A stretch of DNA of 64,000 nt from Pedobacter sp. KBS0701. Its GTDB lineage: Bacteria > Bacteroidota > Bacteroidia > Sphingobacteriales > Sphingobacteriaceae. Position numbers and translations under genes: made by a program. Below the pieces are notes generated by a model. That model searched no databases, was not told the origin of the DNA, and was given only the letters and a program-made list of their open reading frames with translations. Below are positions 36,562 to 46,092 of the stretch, piece after piece; position 1 is the stretch's first letter, and each line of letters opens with the position of its first letter. The stretch lies in assembly GCF_005938645.2 (NCBI RefSeq), contig NZ_CP042171.1, positions 2,108,001-2,172,000 of the forward strand, in the 5' to 3' direction.

Positions 36562-39500
36562 ATGAACATGACTCTACCAGGCAATTGGTCTGTCTCGCCT
36601 GTGAAACAGAAATTGTACGCATTGAAGAAACTTACGTTTTTAAGTTTCTTTATGGTCCTTTTAAGCACGGCAGCTTTTGCGCAAACTGTGGTAAAAGGTA
36701 TAATATTCGATAGTGATAAATTACCCTTACCCAGTGCAACTATACAGGTTGCAGGAACTAACACTAAAACACAAAGTGATGCAGATGGTAAATATCAAAT
36801 TACGGTACCATCGCCAACATCACGGTTAATTGTGAGTTTCGTAGGTTTCGAAACACAAACGGTAAACGTTAACAATCAAACCCAGATTAACATCACACTG
36901 GCTTCGCTAAACAACCTGGATGCAGTTGTGGTTGTTGGTTACGCGTCGGTGAGGAAAAACGATTTAACAGGAGCCGCTACAACCGTATCGGCGAAAGACT
37001 TTAATAAAGGTCCTTTAAATGCACCCGACCAGTTAATTCAGGGCAAAGTTGCCGGTGTACAAATGATTAACAATAGTGGTCAGCCAGGAGGCGCTTCTAC
37101 GGTTAGAATCAGGGGTAACTCGGCAATTACAGGAACAGGACAACCACTTTATGTTGTGGATGGTGTCGCATTAGATGGCCGTTCAGCAAGACCATCTACC
37201 AGTGCAGGTATCGGAACTGCGCCTGATGGAAATCCGCTAAACTTTATCAATCCTGCTGATATCGAATCGATGGAGATTTTAAAAGATGCATCTGCAACCG
37301 CAATTTATGGTTCACGTGCCGCTTACGGTGTGGTGTTAATTACAACTAAACGAGGTAAATCCGGCGATACGAAAATTGATTTCAGCGCATCTGCAGGTGT
37401 CAGTAATATTGCCAGGAGGGTAGATGTGCTTTCCGGAGATGAATACCGTGCAGCGTTATCTAAATATGGGCTTGCAAACGGAAATTTTGGCACCAGTGTT
37501 GACGCACTCGATGCGATTACCAGAACAGCATATAATCAGAATTATGCTGTCGGGATAAGTGGTGGCGCAAACGGAAATACTTTCCGTGTTTCGTTAGGTT
37601 ACCAGGATCAACAGGGTATTATCAAAACAACTGATTTTAAAAAATACAGTGCTGGTTTTAACGGAAACTTTAAGTTTCTGGAAAGCAAAAAACTTGGCCT
37701 GGATGTAAACATGATTAGTAACCAGTACCTGGAAAGTATAGCGCCAATTACGACCGATGCAGGTTTTACTGGAAGTTTAATTTCACAAGCATTGTCATGG
37801 AATCCCACACAATCCTTCTATAATCCGGATGGCAGCTTGTTTATCGATTACGGTTCAACAACCATAAATCCTTTGGCTGCACTGGCTGCAAATAATGATA
37901 AAACTAAAGTAACCACCATTTTAGGAAGCGTTTCGCCTTACTATAAAATTACGCCATGGTTAGAGTATCGTATGCTGGCCAGTGTTAATTACAGCACAGG
38001 TATCAGAAGGGCTTCAACAAGGAGTACTTTAAATCTTCAGGGTATTCAGCCAGATGGTAATTTCTTAGGTGGATATGCAAGTTATTCCAATACAGAATTA
38101 ATTACACAACAATTTACAAATACTTTAAACTTTAATAAGGAAATTGCAAATAAGCTAAATGTGAATATGGTAATCGGATATGAATACTCAAATTTTATAA
38201 ACAAAAGTGCAGTTAATACTGCAACTGGATTTGGAAATCTTCCTTTTGATTATACCGATGCATTTGAGGCTACCCTAAAGTCAAACAGAACATTCGTAAC
38301 AAGCAACGATCCTACAACGGAATTACAATCCTATTTTGCAAGGGGTATTTTTAACTATAATAATAAATATATATTAACAGCAACAATCAGATCTGATGGC
38401 TCAACAAAGTTTGGTACAAATAATAAATATGGATATTTTCCTTCATTTGCAATAGCCTGGAACATTAAACAAGAAAGCTTTTTTTCTGATGTGAAATGGG
38501 TGGATTTATTAAAAATCAGAGCGGGTTATGGTAAAACAGGTAATCAGGATTTTCCTTCAGGCTCTTCCCAACAGCGTTTTGTGTATAGAACACCTAGTAA
38601 GGCCGGCGATCCTATTCCCCAGGTAGGTATCAATAATCAGAACGATAATCTAAAATGGCAGGAAGATAAACAAACTAACGTTGGTGTAGATTTTGGACTA
38701 TTTGGAAATAAAATAACGGGAAATATCGATTATTTCAATAAAACAACAAAAGATCTGCTCTATCCACAAACAGCGTTTGCTCCTGCAGAGCAGGGAAATG
38801 TGATTACATGGAAAAATTTGAATGGTGAGATTGTCAACAAAGGTGTGGAGATGAATCTGAATGCTAATATCATCGAAAAGGACAACGTATCATGGTCTTT
38901 GGGTGGTAATGTAACTTATATCAAAAATACAGTTAAAAATCTAAATGATTTAATTAAAACCGGTTCATTAAGCGGTCAGGGATTAAGTGATGTAACAACT
39001 GAAGTTATTCAAAATGGCCTGCCATTGTTTGCTATGGTAACCAGACAATACAACGGCTTAGCTGCGAATGGCTTCTCTTTATACACTGATGATGGATTTA
39101 CAAAATATTATGTTGGTAATCCTAATCCGAAATTTATTATGGGCCTGAGTACAAATATCAGGTATAAAAAAATATCTTTTACTGCTAATTTTAATGGAGC
39201 ATTCGGCCAAAGTATTTATAATAATACCGCAAATTCTGTATTGGCAATTTCGAATTTAGGTAATAGAAATGTCTCATCTGCACTACTAAATTCGGCGATT
39301 CAGGAATCATTGGCTAATCCTATTGCAGCATCATCCAGGTATATAGAAAAAGGAGATTATTTGAAACTGGCTAATGCGACAATTAATTACAATATCGGCA
39401 ACATTGGTAAAGCAATCAAATCACTGAACATTTATGTTAACGGTCAGAATCTGTTTGTAATTACAAATTACACTGGTTTCGATCCGGAGGTTAACGTAAA

Positions 39501-39594
39501 TAAAAGTGTTAATGGGGTTCCTTCAGCGGGGATAGATTATACCGCATATCCAACAGCAAGGACATTCAATTTTGGTGTTAATTTTTCTCTATAA
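36562..39594 (+). CDS. SusC-type TonB-dependent receptor without STN domain
   Basis: 1010 residues: signal peptide ending STAAFAQ, carboxypeptidase-D-like domain about residues 43-120 (GIIFDSDKLPLPSATIQVAG, LIVSFVGFETQTV), plug (DAVVVVGYASVRKNDLTGA, NPADIESMEILKDASATAIY) and the C-terminal barrel ending in FGVNFSL. Unlike the other two SusC proteins here it has no STN domain, which fits the absence of a sigma/FecR pair and the presence of a LacI regulator. Likely transports alpha-linked glucosides such as trehalose or sucrose oligomers together with the SusD encoded 16 bp later. Confidence 0.92.
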   Translation: MNMTLPGNWSVSPVKQKLYALKKLTFLSFFMVLLSTAAFAQTVVKGIIFDSDKLPLPSATIQVAGTNTKTQSDADGKYQITVPSPTSRLIVSFVGFETQTVNVNNQTQINITLASLNNLDAVVVVGYASVRKNDLTGAATTVSAKDFNKGPLNAPDQLIQGKVAGVQMINNSGQPGGASTVRIRGNSAITGTGQPLYVVDGVALDGRSARPSTSAGIGTAPDGNPLNFINPADIESMEILKDASATAIYGSRAAYGVVLITTKRGKSGDTKIDFSASAGVSNIARRVDVLSGDEYRAALSKYGLANGNFGTSVDALDAITRTAYNQNYAVGISGGANGNTFRVSLGYQDQQGIIKTTDFKKYSAGFNGNFKFLESKKLGLDVNMISNQYLESIAPITTDAGFTGSLISQALSWNPTQSFYNPDGSLFIDYGSTTINPLAALAANNDKTKVTTILGSVSPYYKITPWLEYRMLASVNYSTGIRRASTRSTLNLQGIQPDGNFLGGYASYSNTELITQQFTNTLNFNKEIANKLNVNMVIGYEYSNFINKSAVNTATGFGNLPFDYTDAFEATLKSNRTFVTSNDPTTELQSYFARGIFNYNNKYILTATIRSDGSTKFGTNNKYGYFPSFAIAWNIKQESFFSDVKWVDLLKIRAGYGKTGNQDFPSGSSQQRFVYRTPSKAGDPIPQVGINNQNDNLKWQEDKQTNVGVDFGLFGNKITGNIDYFNKTTKDLLYPQTAFAPAEQGNVITWKNLNGEIVNKGVEMNLNANIIEKDNVSWSLGGNVTYIKNTVKNLNDLIKTGSLSGQGLSDVTTEVIQNGLPLFAMVTRQYNGLAANGFSLYTDDGFTKYYVGNPNPKFIMGLSTNIRYKKISFTANFNGAFGQSIYNNTANSVLAISNLGNRNVSSALLNSAIQESLANPIAASSRYIEKGDYLKLANATINYNIGNIGKAIKSLNIYVNGQNLFVITNYTGFDPEVNVNKSVNGVPSAGIDYTAYPTARTFNFGVNFSL

Positions 39595-39610
39595 CTTAAA
39601 TTTTTTCAAT

Positions 39611-41119
39611 ATGAAAAATAAATATATTTTATGCCTGGGAGTAATAGCGATTACTTTTTCGGCTTGTACAAAACTTGATGAAGATCTGCACGGACAAGTA
39701 AATTCGGGAACACTTACTCAGGGAAATGTACCAGGGTTAATTTCTGCGACTTATATTGCAATGAGAGGCCCGTATCAGGCACCCTGGAATTGGTCTGCCT
39801 TACAGGAGGTAACCTCAGATGAAGCAATTGTACCTACAAGAGCCGGTGACTGGGATGATAATGGTGCATGGAGAGCGCTTCATTTACATAGATGGGCCGC
39901 AGATGACGGAAGAATATCCGGTGTCTTCAGGGATTTAAATAGTGTCAGTTATGCAGCTACTACTGTTTTAAGATTTAATCCTACTCCAGCGCAAGCTGCT
40001 GAAGCTCGTTTTCTTAGGGCTTTCGCCCAATTTTCTATTTTAGATGGCTGGGGGCAAGTTCCTTACCGTGAAACTGGAGAAGGTGTAACACTTCCTTCCA
40101 AGGTTAGAAATGCAGCCGAAGAAATTGCTTATTTGATTAGTGAACTCACTGCTATTATTCCTGATTTACCAAATGGTCCGGCAAATGTGGCGAATAAAAA
40201 TGCGGCTAAAACACTTTTAATGAAAGTTTACCTGAACAAAGGTGCTTTCTTAAACCGTGCTGCGCCAACTTTCGATGCAGCAGATATGGCTAAAGTAATC
40301 ACTTTAGCTGATGAAATAGCAACTGGCGGGTACGTATTGTCAGCTAACTATTTCGATAACTTTGCCCCCACGAACAATGTTTTATCTAAAGAAAATATTT
40401 TTACTGCAGAAAATACTGCTGGAAATGATGGTAGCGATTTAGACGGTCAGTGGAAATGCACCTTACACTATAACCAAAATCCTAATGGCTATAATGGCTT
40501 CTCTTCGCTATCGAACTTTTATGACAAATTCGAAGCGGGCGATAAAAGAAGGGGTGGAGCTTACACCGGACAAACAAATGTTTCTGGCGTCAGAGTAGGC
40601 TTTCTTGTTGGTCAGCAGTTTGACCAAAATGGAGCTGCTTTAAAAGACAGGAAAGGTAATCCTTTGGCATTTACACCAGAGGTTGCCATCATCGAGCGCG
40701 ATCCGAACCACCTTGAAGTTGCAGGTATTCGTGTAATTAAATATCCAATTGATTATGCCAATACTGGTTCGAAGAAACCGGATAACGACTGGGTTTATTT
40801 CCGTTACTCGGATGTTTTGTTAATGAAAGCTGAAGCGCAGTTAAGAACATCGCAAACGGCGCAGGCTTTAATATTGGTAAATTCATTAAGAACAGTTAGA
40901 GGTGCTTCTACTTTGACTAGCCTAACTCTGGATGTTTTGCTAGATGAACGCGGTCGCGAGCTTTACTGGGAAAGTTTCAGAAGACAGGATTTAATCCGTT
41001 TTGGGAAATACCTTGCAGCCTGGCAGGAAAAACCAGCCAGTGATGCTAAATATTTGTTATTTCCAATCCCTGATAATCAGCTTGGTAATCCAAACCTGGT
41101 TCAAAATCCAGGCTATTAA
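39611..41119 (+). CDS. SusD-family nutrient-binding lipoprotein
   Basis: Lipoprotein signal MKNKYILCLGVIAITFSAC (anchor cysteine 19). SusD-fold blocks: AAEARFLRAFAQFSILDGWG, KNAAKTLLMKVYLNKGAFL, YFRYSDVLLMKAEAQL, LDERGRELYWESFRRQDLIR and the end LFPIPDNQLGNPNLVQNPGY. Partner of the SusC just upstream. The chosen ATG at 39611 starts the lipoprotein signal 16 bp past the SusC stop; an upstream ATG at 39572 inside SusC was not used. A strong hairpin separates it from the GH65 gene. Confidence 0.92.
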   Translation: MKNKYILCLGVIAITFSACTKLDEDLHGQVNSGTLTQGNVPGLISATYIAMRGPYQAPWNWSALQEVTSDEAIVPTRAGDWDDNGAWRALHLHRWAADDGRISGVFRDLNSVSYAATTVLRFNPTPAQAAEARFLRAFAQFSILDGWGQVPYRETGEGVTLPSKVRNAAEEIAYLISELTAIIPDLPNGPANVANKNAAKTLLMKVYLNKGAFLNRAAPTFDAADMAKVITLADEIATGGYVLSANYFDNFAPTNNVLSKENIFTAENTAGNDGSDLDGQWKCTLHYNQNPNGYNGFSSLSNFYDKFEAGDKRRGGAYTGQTNVSGVRVGFLVGQQFDQNGAALKDRKGNPLAFTPEVAIIERDPNHLEVAGIRVIKYPIDYANTGSKKPDNDWVYFRYSDVLLMKAEAQLRTSQTAQALILVNSLRTVRGASTLTSLTLDVLLDERGRELYWESFRRQDLIRFGKYLAAWQEKPASDAKYLLFPIPDNQLGNPNLVQNPGY

Positions 41120-41140
41120 AATCCATTAATCCTGAAAGCC

Positions 41141-41190
41141 AGAGGCTGCAATTGTTAAAGATTTTCTATCCGCTAACAATTCAGCCTCTT
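41141..41190 (+). promoter_or_regulatory. Intra-operon hairpin between susD and the GH65 gene
   Basis: Arms agaggctgcaattgtta (41141-41157) and taacaattcagcctctt (41174-41190) pair over about 16 bp with one mismatch. Only a weak T-run follows, so partial termination or mRNA 3' protection that raises susCD over the enzyme is more likely than full termination. Confidence 0.55.
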
Positions 41191-41230
41191 GTTATTTAAA
41201 ATTTTTACATATTCTACAGAGCTTATGGTT

Positions 41231-43267
41231 ATGAAAAAAAATGTACTTTTCTTGTTGCTTGCGATAGTAACATTAAATTCAAACGCTCAAGACCCATGGA
41301 AAATAAGTGCTGATAGAATCGACCCTAATAAATATTTCGGAATAACAGCTGCCAACGGCATCATTGGTATTGTTTCCTCACCACAGCCATTTAAAGTTAA
41401 AAACGTGGTATTGGCTGGTACGTTTGATACCTATGGGCGCGGTCGTGTAAGCAATTTTCTTAACGGTTTCAACTTACTGAATATGTATATCGAAATTGAT
41501 GGCAGAAGGCTTGATGACCAAAATACCAGCAACATGCTGCAGCAATTAGACATGAAGCATGGGGCTTTTACAACGCAATTGCTTTATGGCAAAAAAGCGA
41601 ATATTAAATACACCTATTACGCATTACGCCATTTGCCATTTACGGTTTTAATGGATGTAAGCATCACGGCGAATGAAGATTTAAAATTCACTGCGGCAAG
41701 TGTGATGGAAACTCCGGATGCGCTTCGCGATGTTGAGAATTATTATAACGAAATAGACAGGCCGCATGTTACTTTAAGCCTGCTCACCTCAACTGCGAAA
41801 AGCCCCACAGGTAAATTGCAGCTATGTGCATCGAACAGTTTTTTGTTTACAGAGCTCCATGGCAGTGAGCCAAAAATTATCCACGAAATGTGGGATAATA
41901 ACAGCCATTTAATGAAGTTCAGTAAAACGCTAAAGGCAGGTGAAAGCTATACTTATTCGGTTATTGGCAGTACGATAAGTTCTGCTCAACATGCGGATCC
42001 ACTTAATGAGGCAGAAAGAATGACCATTTTTGCAAAGCTTGAGGGGCACGACCGACTACTTAAATATCATAATGCAGCCTGGGATGATTTGTGGAAATCG
42101 GATATTTTAATTGATGGAGCCCCGCAAACGCAGCAGGATGTACATAGCATGTTGTATCACCTCACTTCATTCTCGCGCGCGGGAACTTCCTATTCACTTT
42201 CTCCAATGGGCTTATCAGGCTTAGGCTATAACGGACATGTGTTCTGGGATACAGATATCTGGATGTTTCCGGCTCTCCTTGTGCTTCATCCTGATATTGC
42301 AAAATCATTGATTGAATATAGATTTGAACGACTGGAAGCAGCAAAACGGAATGCTTTTTCACATGGATTTAAGGGCGCTATGTATCCCTGGGAAAGTGCG
42401 GATACAGGCGTAGAAGAAACGCCTGTTTGGGCTTTAAGTGGCCCTTTTGAACACCATATTTCTGCCGATGTTGCATTGGCCGCATGGAATTATTATTGCG
42501 TAACTCAGGATAAAGTTTGGCTTAAAGAAAAGGGCTGGCCCATTCTGTCACAAACTGCCGATTTTTGGGCAAGTAGGGTAGAGCGTAACGGACCTAACCA
42601 ATATGATATCAAAAATGTGGTGGCCGCTGATGAATGGGCGGAAAATGTAGATAATAATGCTTTTACAAACGCAGCTGCCAAATTGAATTTAAAAAATGCT
42701 AACCTGGCTGCAGCAATTTTAGGCTTGCCTCAAAATAAAGATTGGGAACTGGTCGAAAAAAACATTCCCGTTTTAACCTTTCCTGATGGTGTAACCAAAG
42801 AACATGCAACTTATAAAGGTGAAGGTATTAAACAGGCTGATGTTAATTTATTAGCCTATCCGCTGAAATCGATCACAGACAAATGTCAGATTGTTAAAGA
42901 TTTAGCCTACTACGAAACCAGAATTCCTGATGAAGGCACACCTGCCATGACACATGCAATTTTTGCATTGTTGTATGCCAGAACGGGAAATGCTGAAAAG
43001 GCATACAAATATTTTACCGAGGCCTATCAGCCAAATCTAAATCCACCGTTCAGGGTGATTGCGGAAACTAAAGGAGGCACAAATCCATATTTTGCTACGG
43101 GTGCCGGCGGGGTTTTACAAAGTATGCTCATGGGATTCGGAGGTCTGGATATCACGAACAAAGGGATTATTCAAATTCCCAGCGTTTTACCTTCAAAATG
43201 GAAATCACTTAAAATTACGGGGGTTGGTATGGAAAAGAAAACCTTTTCTGTTGCAAATAAAAATTAA
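41231..43267 (+). CDS. Secreted GH65-family glycosidase/phosphorylase (trehalase or kojibiose type)
   Basis: 678 residues from MKKNVLFLLLAIVTLNSNAQ, a clear signal peptide. The first 280 residues form the GH65 beta-sandwich domain; the helical barrel carries the family block GLGYNGHVFWDTDIWMFPAL, with the general-acid glutamate in AADEWAENVDNNAF and the phosphate- or water-site region FATGAGGVLQSMLMGFGGLD. GH65 includes maltose, trehalose and kojibiose phosphorylases and acid trehalases; secreted Bacteroidota members act by hydrolysis. Together with a GH37 trehalase next door, trehalose or a trehalose-like glucoside is the best guess. Two ATGs (41225 and 41231) are in frame; 41231 starts the typical MKK signal. 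Confidence 0.85.
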   Translation: MKKNVLFLLLAIVTLNSNAQDPWKISADRIDPNKYFGITAANGIIGIVSSPQPFKVKNVVLAGTFDTYGRGRVSNFLNGFNLLNMYIEIDGRRLDDQNTSNMLQQLDMKHGAFTTQLLYGKKANIKYTYYALRHLPFTVLMDVSITANEDLKFTAASVMETPDALRDVENYYNEIDRPHVTLSLLTSTAKSPTGKLQLCASNSFLFTELHGSEPKIIHEMWDNNSHLMKFSKTLKAGESYTYSVIGSTISSAQHADPLNEAERMTIFAKLEGHDRLLKYHNAAWDDLWKSDILIDGAPQTQQDVHSMLYHLTSFSRAGTSYSLSPMGLSGLGYNGHVFWDTDIWMFPALLVLHPDIAKSLIEYRFERLEAAKRNAFSHGFKGAMYPWESADTGVEETPVWALSGPFEHHISADVALAAWNYYCVTQDKVWLKEKGWPILSQTADFWASRVERNGPNQYDIKNVVAADEWAENVDNNAFTNAAAKLNLKNANLAAAILGLPQNKDWELVEKNIPVLTFPDGVTKEHATYKGEGIKQADVNLLAYPLKSITDKCQIVKDLAYYETRIPDEGTPAMTHAIFALLYARTGNAEKAYKYFTEAYQPNLNPPFRVIAETKGGTNPYFATGAGGVLQSMLMGFGGLDITNKGIIQIPSVLPSKWKSLKITGVGMEKKTFSVANKN

Positions 43268-43272
43268 AAATT

Positions 43273-43327
43273 TGTCGTTTTGAACTTGTCGAAACCAGTA
43301 AATATTCCGACAAGTTCAATTTGACAG
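43273..43327. repeat. Palindromic intergenic repeat after the GH65 gene
   Basis: Arms tttgaacttgtcga and tccgacaagttcaa form an imperfect hairpin of the dispersed Pedobacter type. It may double as a weak mRNA 3' end for the operon, but no T-run follows. Confidence 0.5.
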
Positions 43328-43361
43328 ACTCCAATAGAGTGGTGGTCTTTCCAGCGTAGGC

Positions 43362-43898
43362 TTATCGTGTGGACACATCTTTATTAAGTATTTTTAGGCA
43401 TTTTGCTATCCAACTTTAATAAAGCAGAGACTTTAACCAAGTACGCCGTCAATCCCAGGAGCCGGAAAAATCAAAAAAACAGGTGCACAACAGTAAAAAT
43501 TGCACTAACAAACCTGGAACGCAGTGGTTTTGTGTTCATAACCTAGGATTCAACTTTAAAAAACATTGAACACAAAACAGAGTGCCGCTGTTTTTTTGAT
43601 GTGCTTGAGATTGTGCAAAAGGCTCATTGCTGGATTGACAAAGCGCTTTGGGTACTTTGGCGCTCCAAAGTACATTGCCACCGCGGCATAGAGCGGAAAA
43701 ACCAACATTTATCTCCAAAGTATATTTTTTAAGATAATTAAAGCTTGATATTGTCAGAAAAGATGCTGACGACGCAGTAGCTACAAGATAATTGAAAATA
43801 CTAACTTCTACTTGTAAAATAAATTCAGCATGACGATGGACCTAGACGAAAACGCTAAAAAACAAATGTAAATTAACAGAGGTGTGTCCACACAATAG
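43362..43898. mobile_element. MITE-like element, copy 2 (537 bp, inverted relative to copy 1)
   Basis: Ends ttatcgtgtggacaca (43362-43377) and tgtgtccacacaatag (43883-43898) match the 5317-5687 element with one change each. The flanks gcgtaggc (43354-43361) and atgtaggc (43899-43906) agree at 6 of 8 bases, an eroded 8-bp target duplication. About 350 bp next to the left end match copy 1 in the opposite orientation. The remaining 165 bp (about 43700-43870) are absent from copy 1 and contain an attcagcatgacga palindromic repeat, so this copy itself has received an insertion. No transposase is present. Confidence 0.8.
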
Positions 43899-44033
43899 AT
43901 GTAGGCAGGAACCACGCAGTGCTCAGCGAAGCTAATCTTAAAGCTTATTGCATTAAGATCATTCATTATTTTTTGTTTTTTTTATCGGCATTCATGACGA
44001 TCCTCGGGGCCTATTCAACGCGCTAAAATCCAT

Positions 44034-44095
44034 CTGTCATTTTTATATTGACCTTTATGAAATAAATTAGCGCCAACTTGACAATTATACATTTA
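44034..44095. repeat. Right copy of the imperfect 62-bp direct repeat
   Basis: Partner of 31108-31169, same direction. It ends in the stop codon of the trehalase gene. Between the MITE and this repeat (43907-44033) nothing coding is seen; a T-rich run near 43967-43982 is not preceded by a good stem. Confidence 0.5.
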
Positions 44096-45679
44096 CTTTT
44101 TCATAAGTTTCAAAAGTACGCCGTTTGTCCAGCCGAAACCGTCCTGTAGCGGGTATTCACCGCCACCACCTTTGCCCGAAGTTTCGACCACATTATATTT
44201 TTCCATTAACTTTCCGGTTTCTTTAAAAACAGCAATGTTCTGGTTTATCCATCGGGTCGTGATCGTATCGGCAAGTTGATGATAACCGTAATGGTGTAAT
44301 CCCTGAATACTTACATATTGTAAAGGCGCCCAGGCGTTTGGCGCATCCCATTGCTCTTTAGTTGTAGTAAGTGTGGTAATCAGACCACCTGTTTTCAAAA
44401 AATCTTTCTCAATTCTTTCTGAAACAGCTTTTGCCTGTTGTGGTGTAGCAATTTTAAAATAAAGAGGAAATGAAGCGGCTAAGGTAATTTGATTAGATAG
44501 ACGCTTACTTTTCCAGTTGTAATCTGTAAAAAAAATCTGTTTCGGATTCCAAAAGTACTTTAAAATGGCAGCTTTACGTTTATTGGCTTTTGCCGTAAAC
44601 AAAGCTGCTTTAGTGGTATTTCCCGATTGTTTATTCGCTTCAGCTATCGCAATTTCCAAATTGTAAATTAAAGTATTCAAATCAACGGGTAACAAATCAG
44701 TTGTGATGATCTGATTAAAGCTTTTCCCATCAGCAAACCACCTGCTGCTAAAGTCCCAGCCAGATTCTGCTGCGGAACGTACATTGCGAAGAAAAACTGA
44801 TGGGTGTTGTTTTGTTAATTTTGCAGCTTCAAAATCTTCCCGGTAAGATTCCTCACGGGGCTGGTCGCCGGCATCATAATAACGGTTTAAAATAGTTCCA
44901 TCAGCTAATTTTACAGCGTGATTTGCGGCCTGCCCGTTTTTTAATGTTGCCGAACCTTTCATCCAGAAATTATACTCTTTTTCCAGCGCACCTTTGTATT
45001 CGCTTATTTTATAATCAGGATTATTTTGAGTAAGCAACTGAACCATTGCCGCAAAAAACGGAGGCTGAGAACGGGTTAAATAGTAGCTTCTGTTCCCATT
45101 CGGGATAAAGCCGTATGTATTAATCAGATAAGCGAAATTATCAATCATATCTTTCATGATTTCTGTTTTACCCGCCTTTTGCAAACCTAACATCGTAAAG
45201 TACGAGTCCCAATAATAAATTTCTCTAAATCTCCCGCCAGGAACAATGTAGAGTTTTGGTAAAGGGATTAATGAGGTTTGGAACTTTGTAGCTGTATCAG
45301 GATTTCGCTTCAGAACCGTCCATAACGTATCCAAATGCTTCTCAATACCGGCGCTAATATCCGATTGGTAAATGGCATTATGATTTTCGGGCAAAGAGAA
45401 ATATGTATTAACAAACGCTTTTAAATTAAATTCCTTCAAGTCTTTCTGCGATTGATAAGCAGCCATTATTTTCGAAGGTTGCATTTTAGGAATCGCATCT
45501 GCGAAAGATTTACTATCCAGATAAATTCTCGCCAATTGTACTTTCTCAAATAAATCCGGGTAGGTCGCTCTCGGACTTAATTCTTTCTGCGCAAATAACT
45601 GACTCGAGATCAATAGAAAACAAACAAACATCGTTGTTTTAAAGAAGTAGTGTTTGAGATTTTGTTTTTGCTGGCTCAT
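44093..45679 (-). CDS. treA: Periplasmic trehalase (GH37)
   Basis: 528 residues from the chosen start at 45679 (signal TTMFVCFLLISSQLFAQK). Both trehalase signatures are present: PGGRFREIYYWDSYF and QWDAPNAWAPLQY, plus the C-terminal GGGGEYPLQDGFGWTNGV block. Hydrolyses trehalose to two glucose in the periplasm. A longer in-frame start at 45709 adds ten residues before the signal and is less likely. The gene converges on the GH65 gene and probably belongs functionally to the LacI locus, although the minus-strand orientation means a separate promoter. The end overlaps the direct repeat at 44034-44095. Confidence 0.93.
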   Translation of the reverse strand: MSQQKQNLKHYFFKTTMFVCFLLISSQLFAQKELSPRATYPDLFEKVQLARIYLDSKSFADAIPKMQPSKIMAAYQSQKDLKEFNLKAFVNTYFSLPENHNAIYQSDISAGIEKHLDTLWTVLKRNPDTATKFQTSLIPLPKLYIVPGGRFREIYYWDSYFTMLGLQKAGKTEIMKDMIDNFAYLINTYGFIPNGNRSYYLTRSQPPFFAAMVQLLTQNNPDYKISEYKGALEKEYNFWMKGSATLKNGQAANHAVKLADGTILNRYYDAGDQPREESYREDFEAAKLTKQHPSVFLRNVRSAAESGWDFSSRWFADGKSFNQIITTDLLPVDLNTLIYNLEIAIAEANKQSGNTTKAALFTAKANKRKAAILKYFWNPKQIFFTDYNWKSKRLSNQITLAASFPLYFKIATPQQAKAVSERIEKDFLKTGGLITTLTTTKEQWDAPNAWAPLQYVSIQGLHHYGYHQLADTITTRWINQNIAVFKETGKLMEKYNVVETSGKGGGGEYPLQDGFGWTNGVLLKLMKK

Positions 45680-45816
45680 ATTATTATATTTAAAATTAAA
45701 GCTAATCAATTTTGGGTTTAATATTTAGGCGGTTGTGTGTAAATTGAAACGTTGGATTGAAATTTTCGTTATCTTCTAATGGTCTGCTTTTTATTTACGA
45801 CGCTAATTTTAGAACA

Positions 45817-45990
45817 ATGAAACATTACATTGCGATAATTATTGGTGCCGGCCAGGCAGGAGTACCGCTGGCAAACAGCCTCGCAAAGGCAGGAAAAAAA
45901 ACTGCAATTATCGAAAGAGCGTTTGTCTTTGATTTTTGTTGCCATTTTTTGTTTTTAATGACAAGCTACAACACACCTGCTACATTTTAG
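45817..45990 (+). pseudogene. Truncated N-terminus of a pyridine nucleotide-disulfide oxidoreductase
   Basis: Reads [20 protein letters not shown] and continues [17 protein letters not shown], the FAD-binding Rossmann start of mercuric-reductase-like flavoproteins, then changes abruptly into unrelated [16 protein letters not shown] and stops. In complete members the sequence continues into the redox CxxxxC motif, absent here. So the gene was cut near 45927 and only about 37 residues remain. The DNA from there to 46092 holds no gene. The break lies next to the right end of the neighbouring polysaccharide locus, suggesting that locus replaced the rest of the gene. Confidence 0.75.
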
Positions 45991-46092
45991 GACAAGACAA
46001 TTGCAAAAAACTAAATACACTTTTCCTGCTGCAATGCATTGTAAGACCGAACTGCGGTAAACGCCGGAAAGCTTGAAACAGAATAAGGAGAG

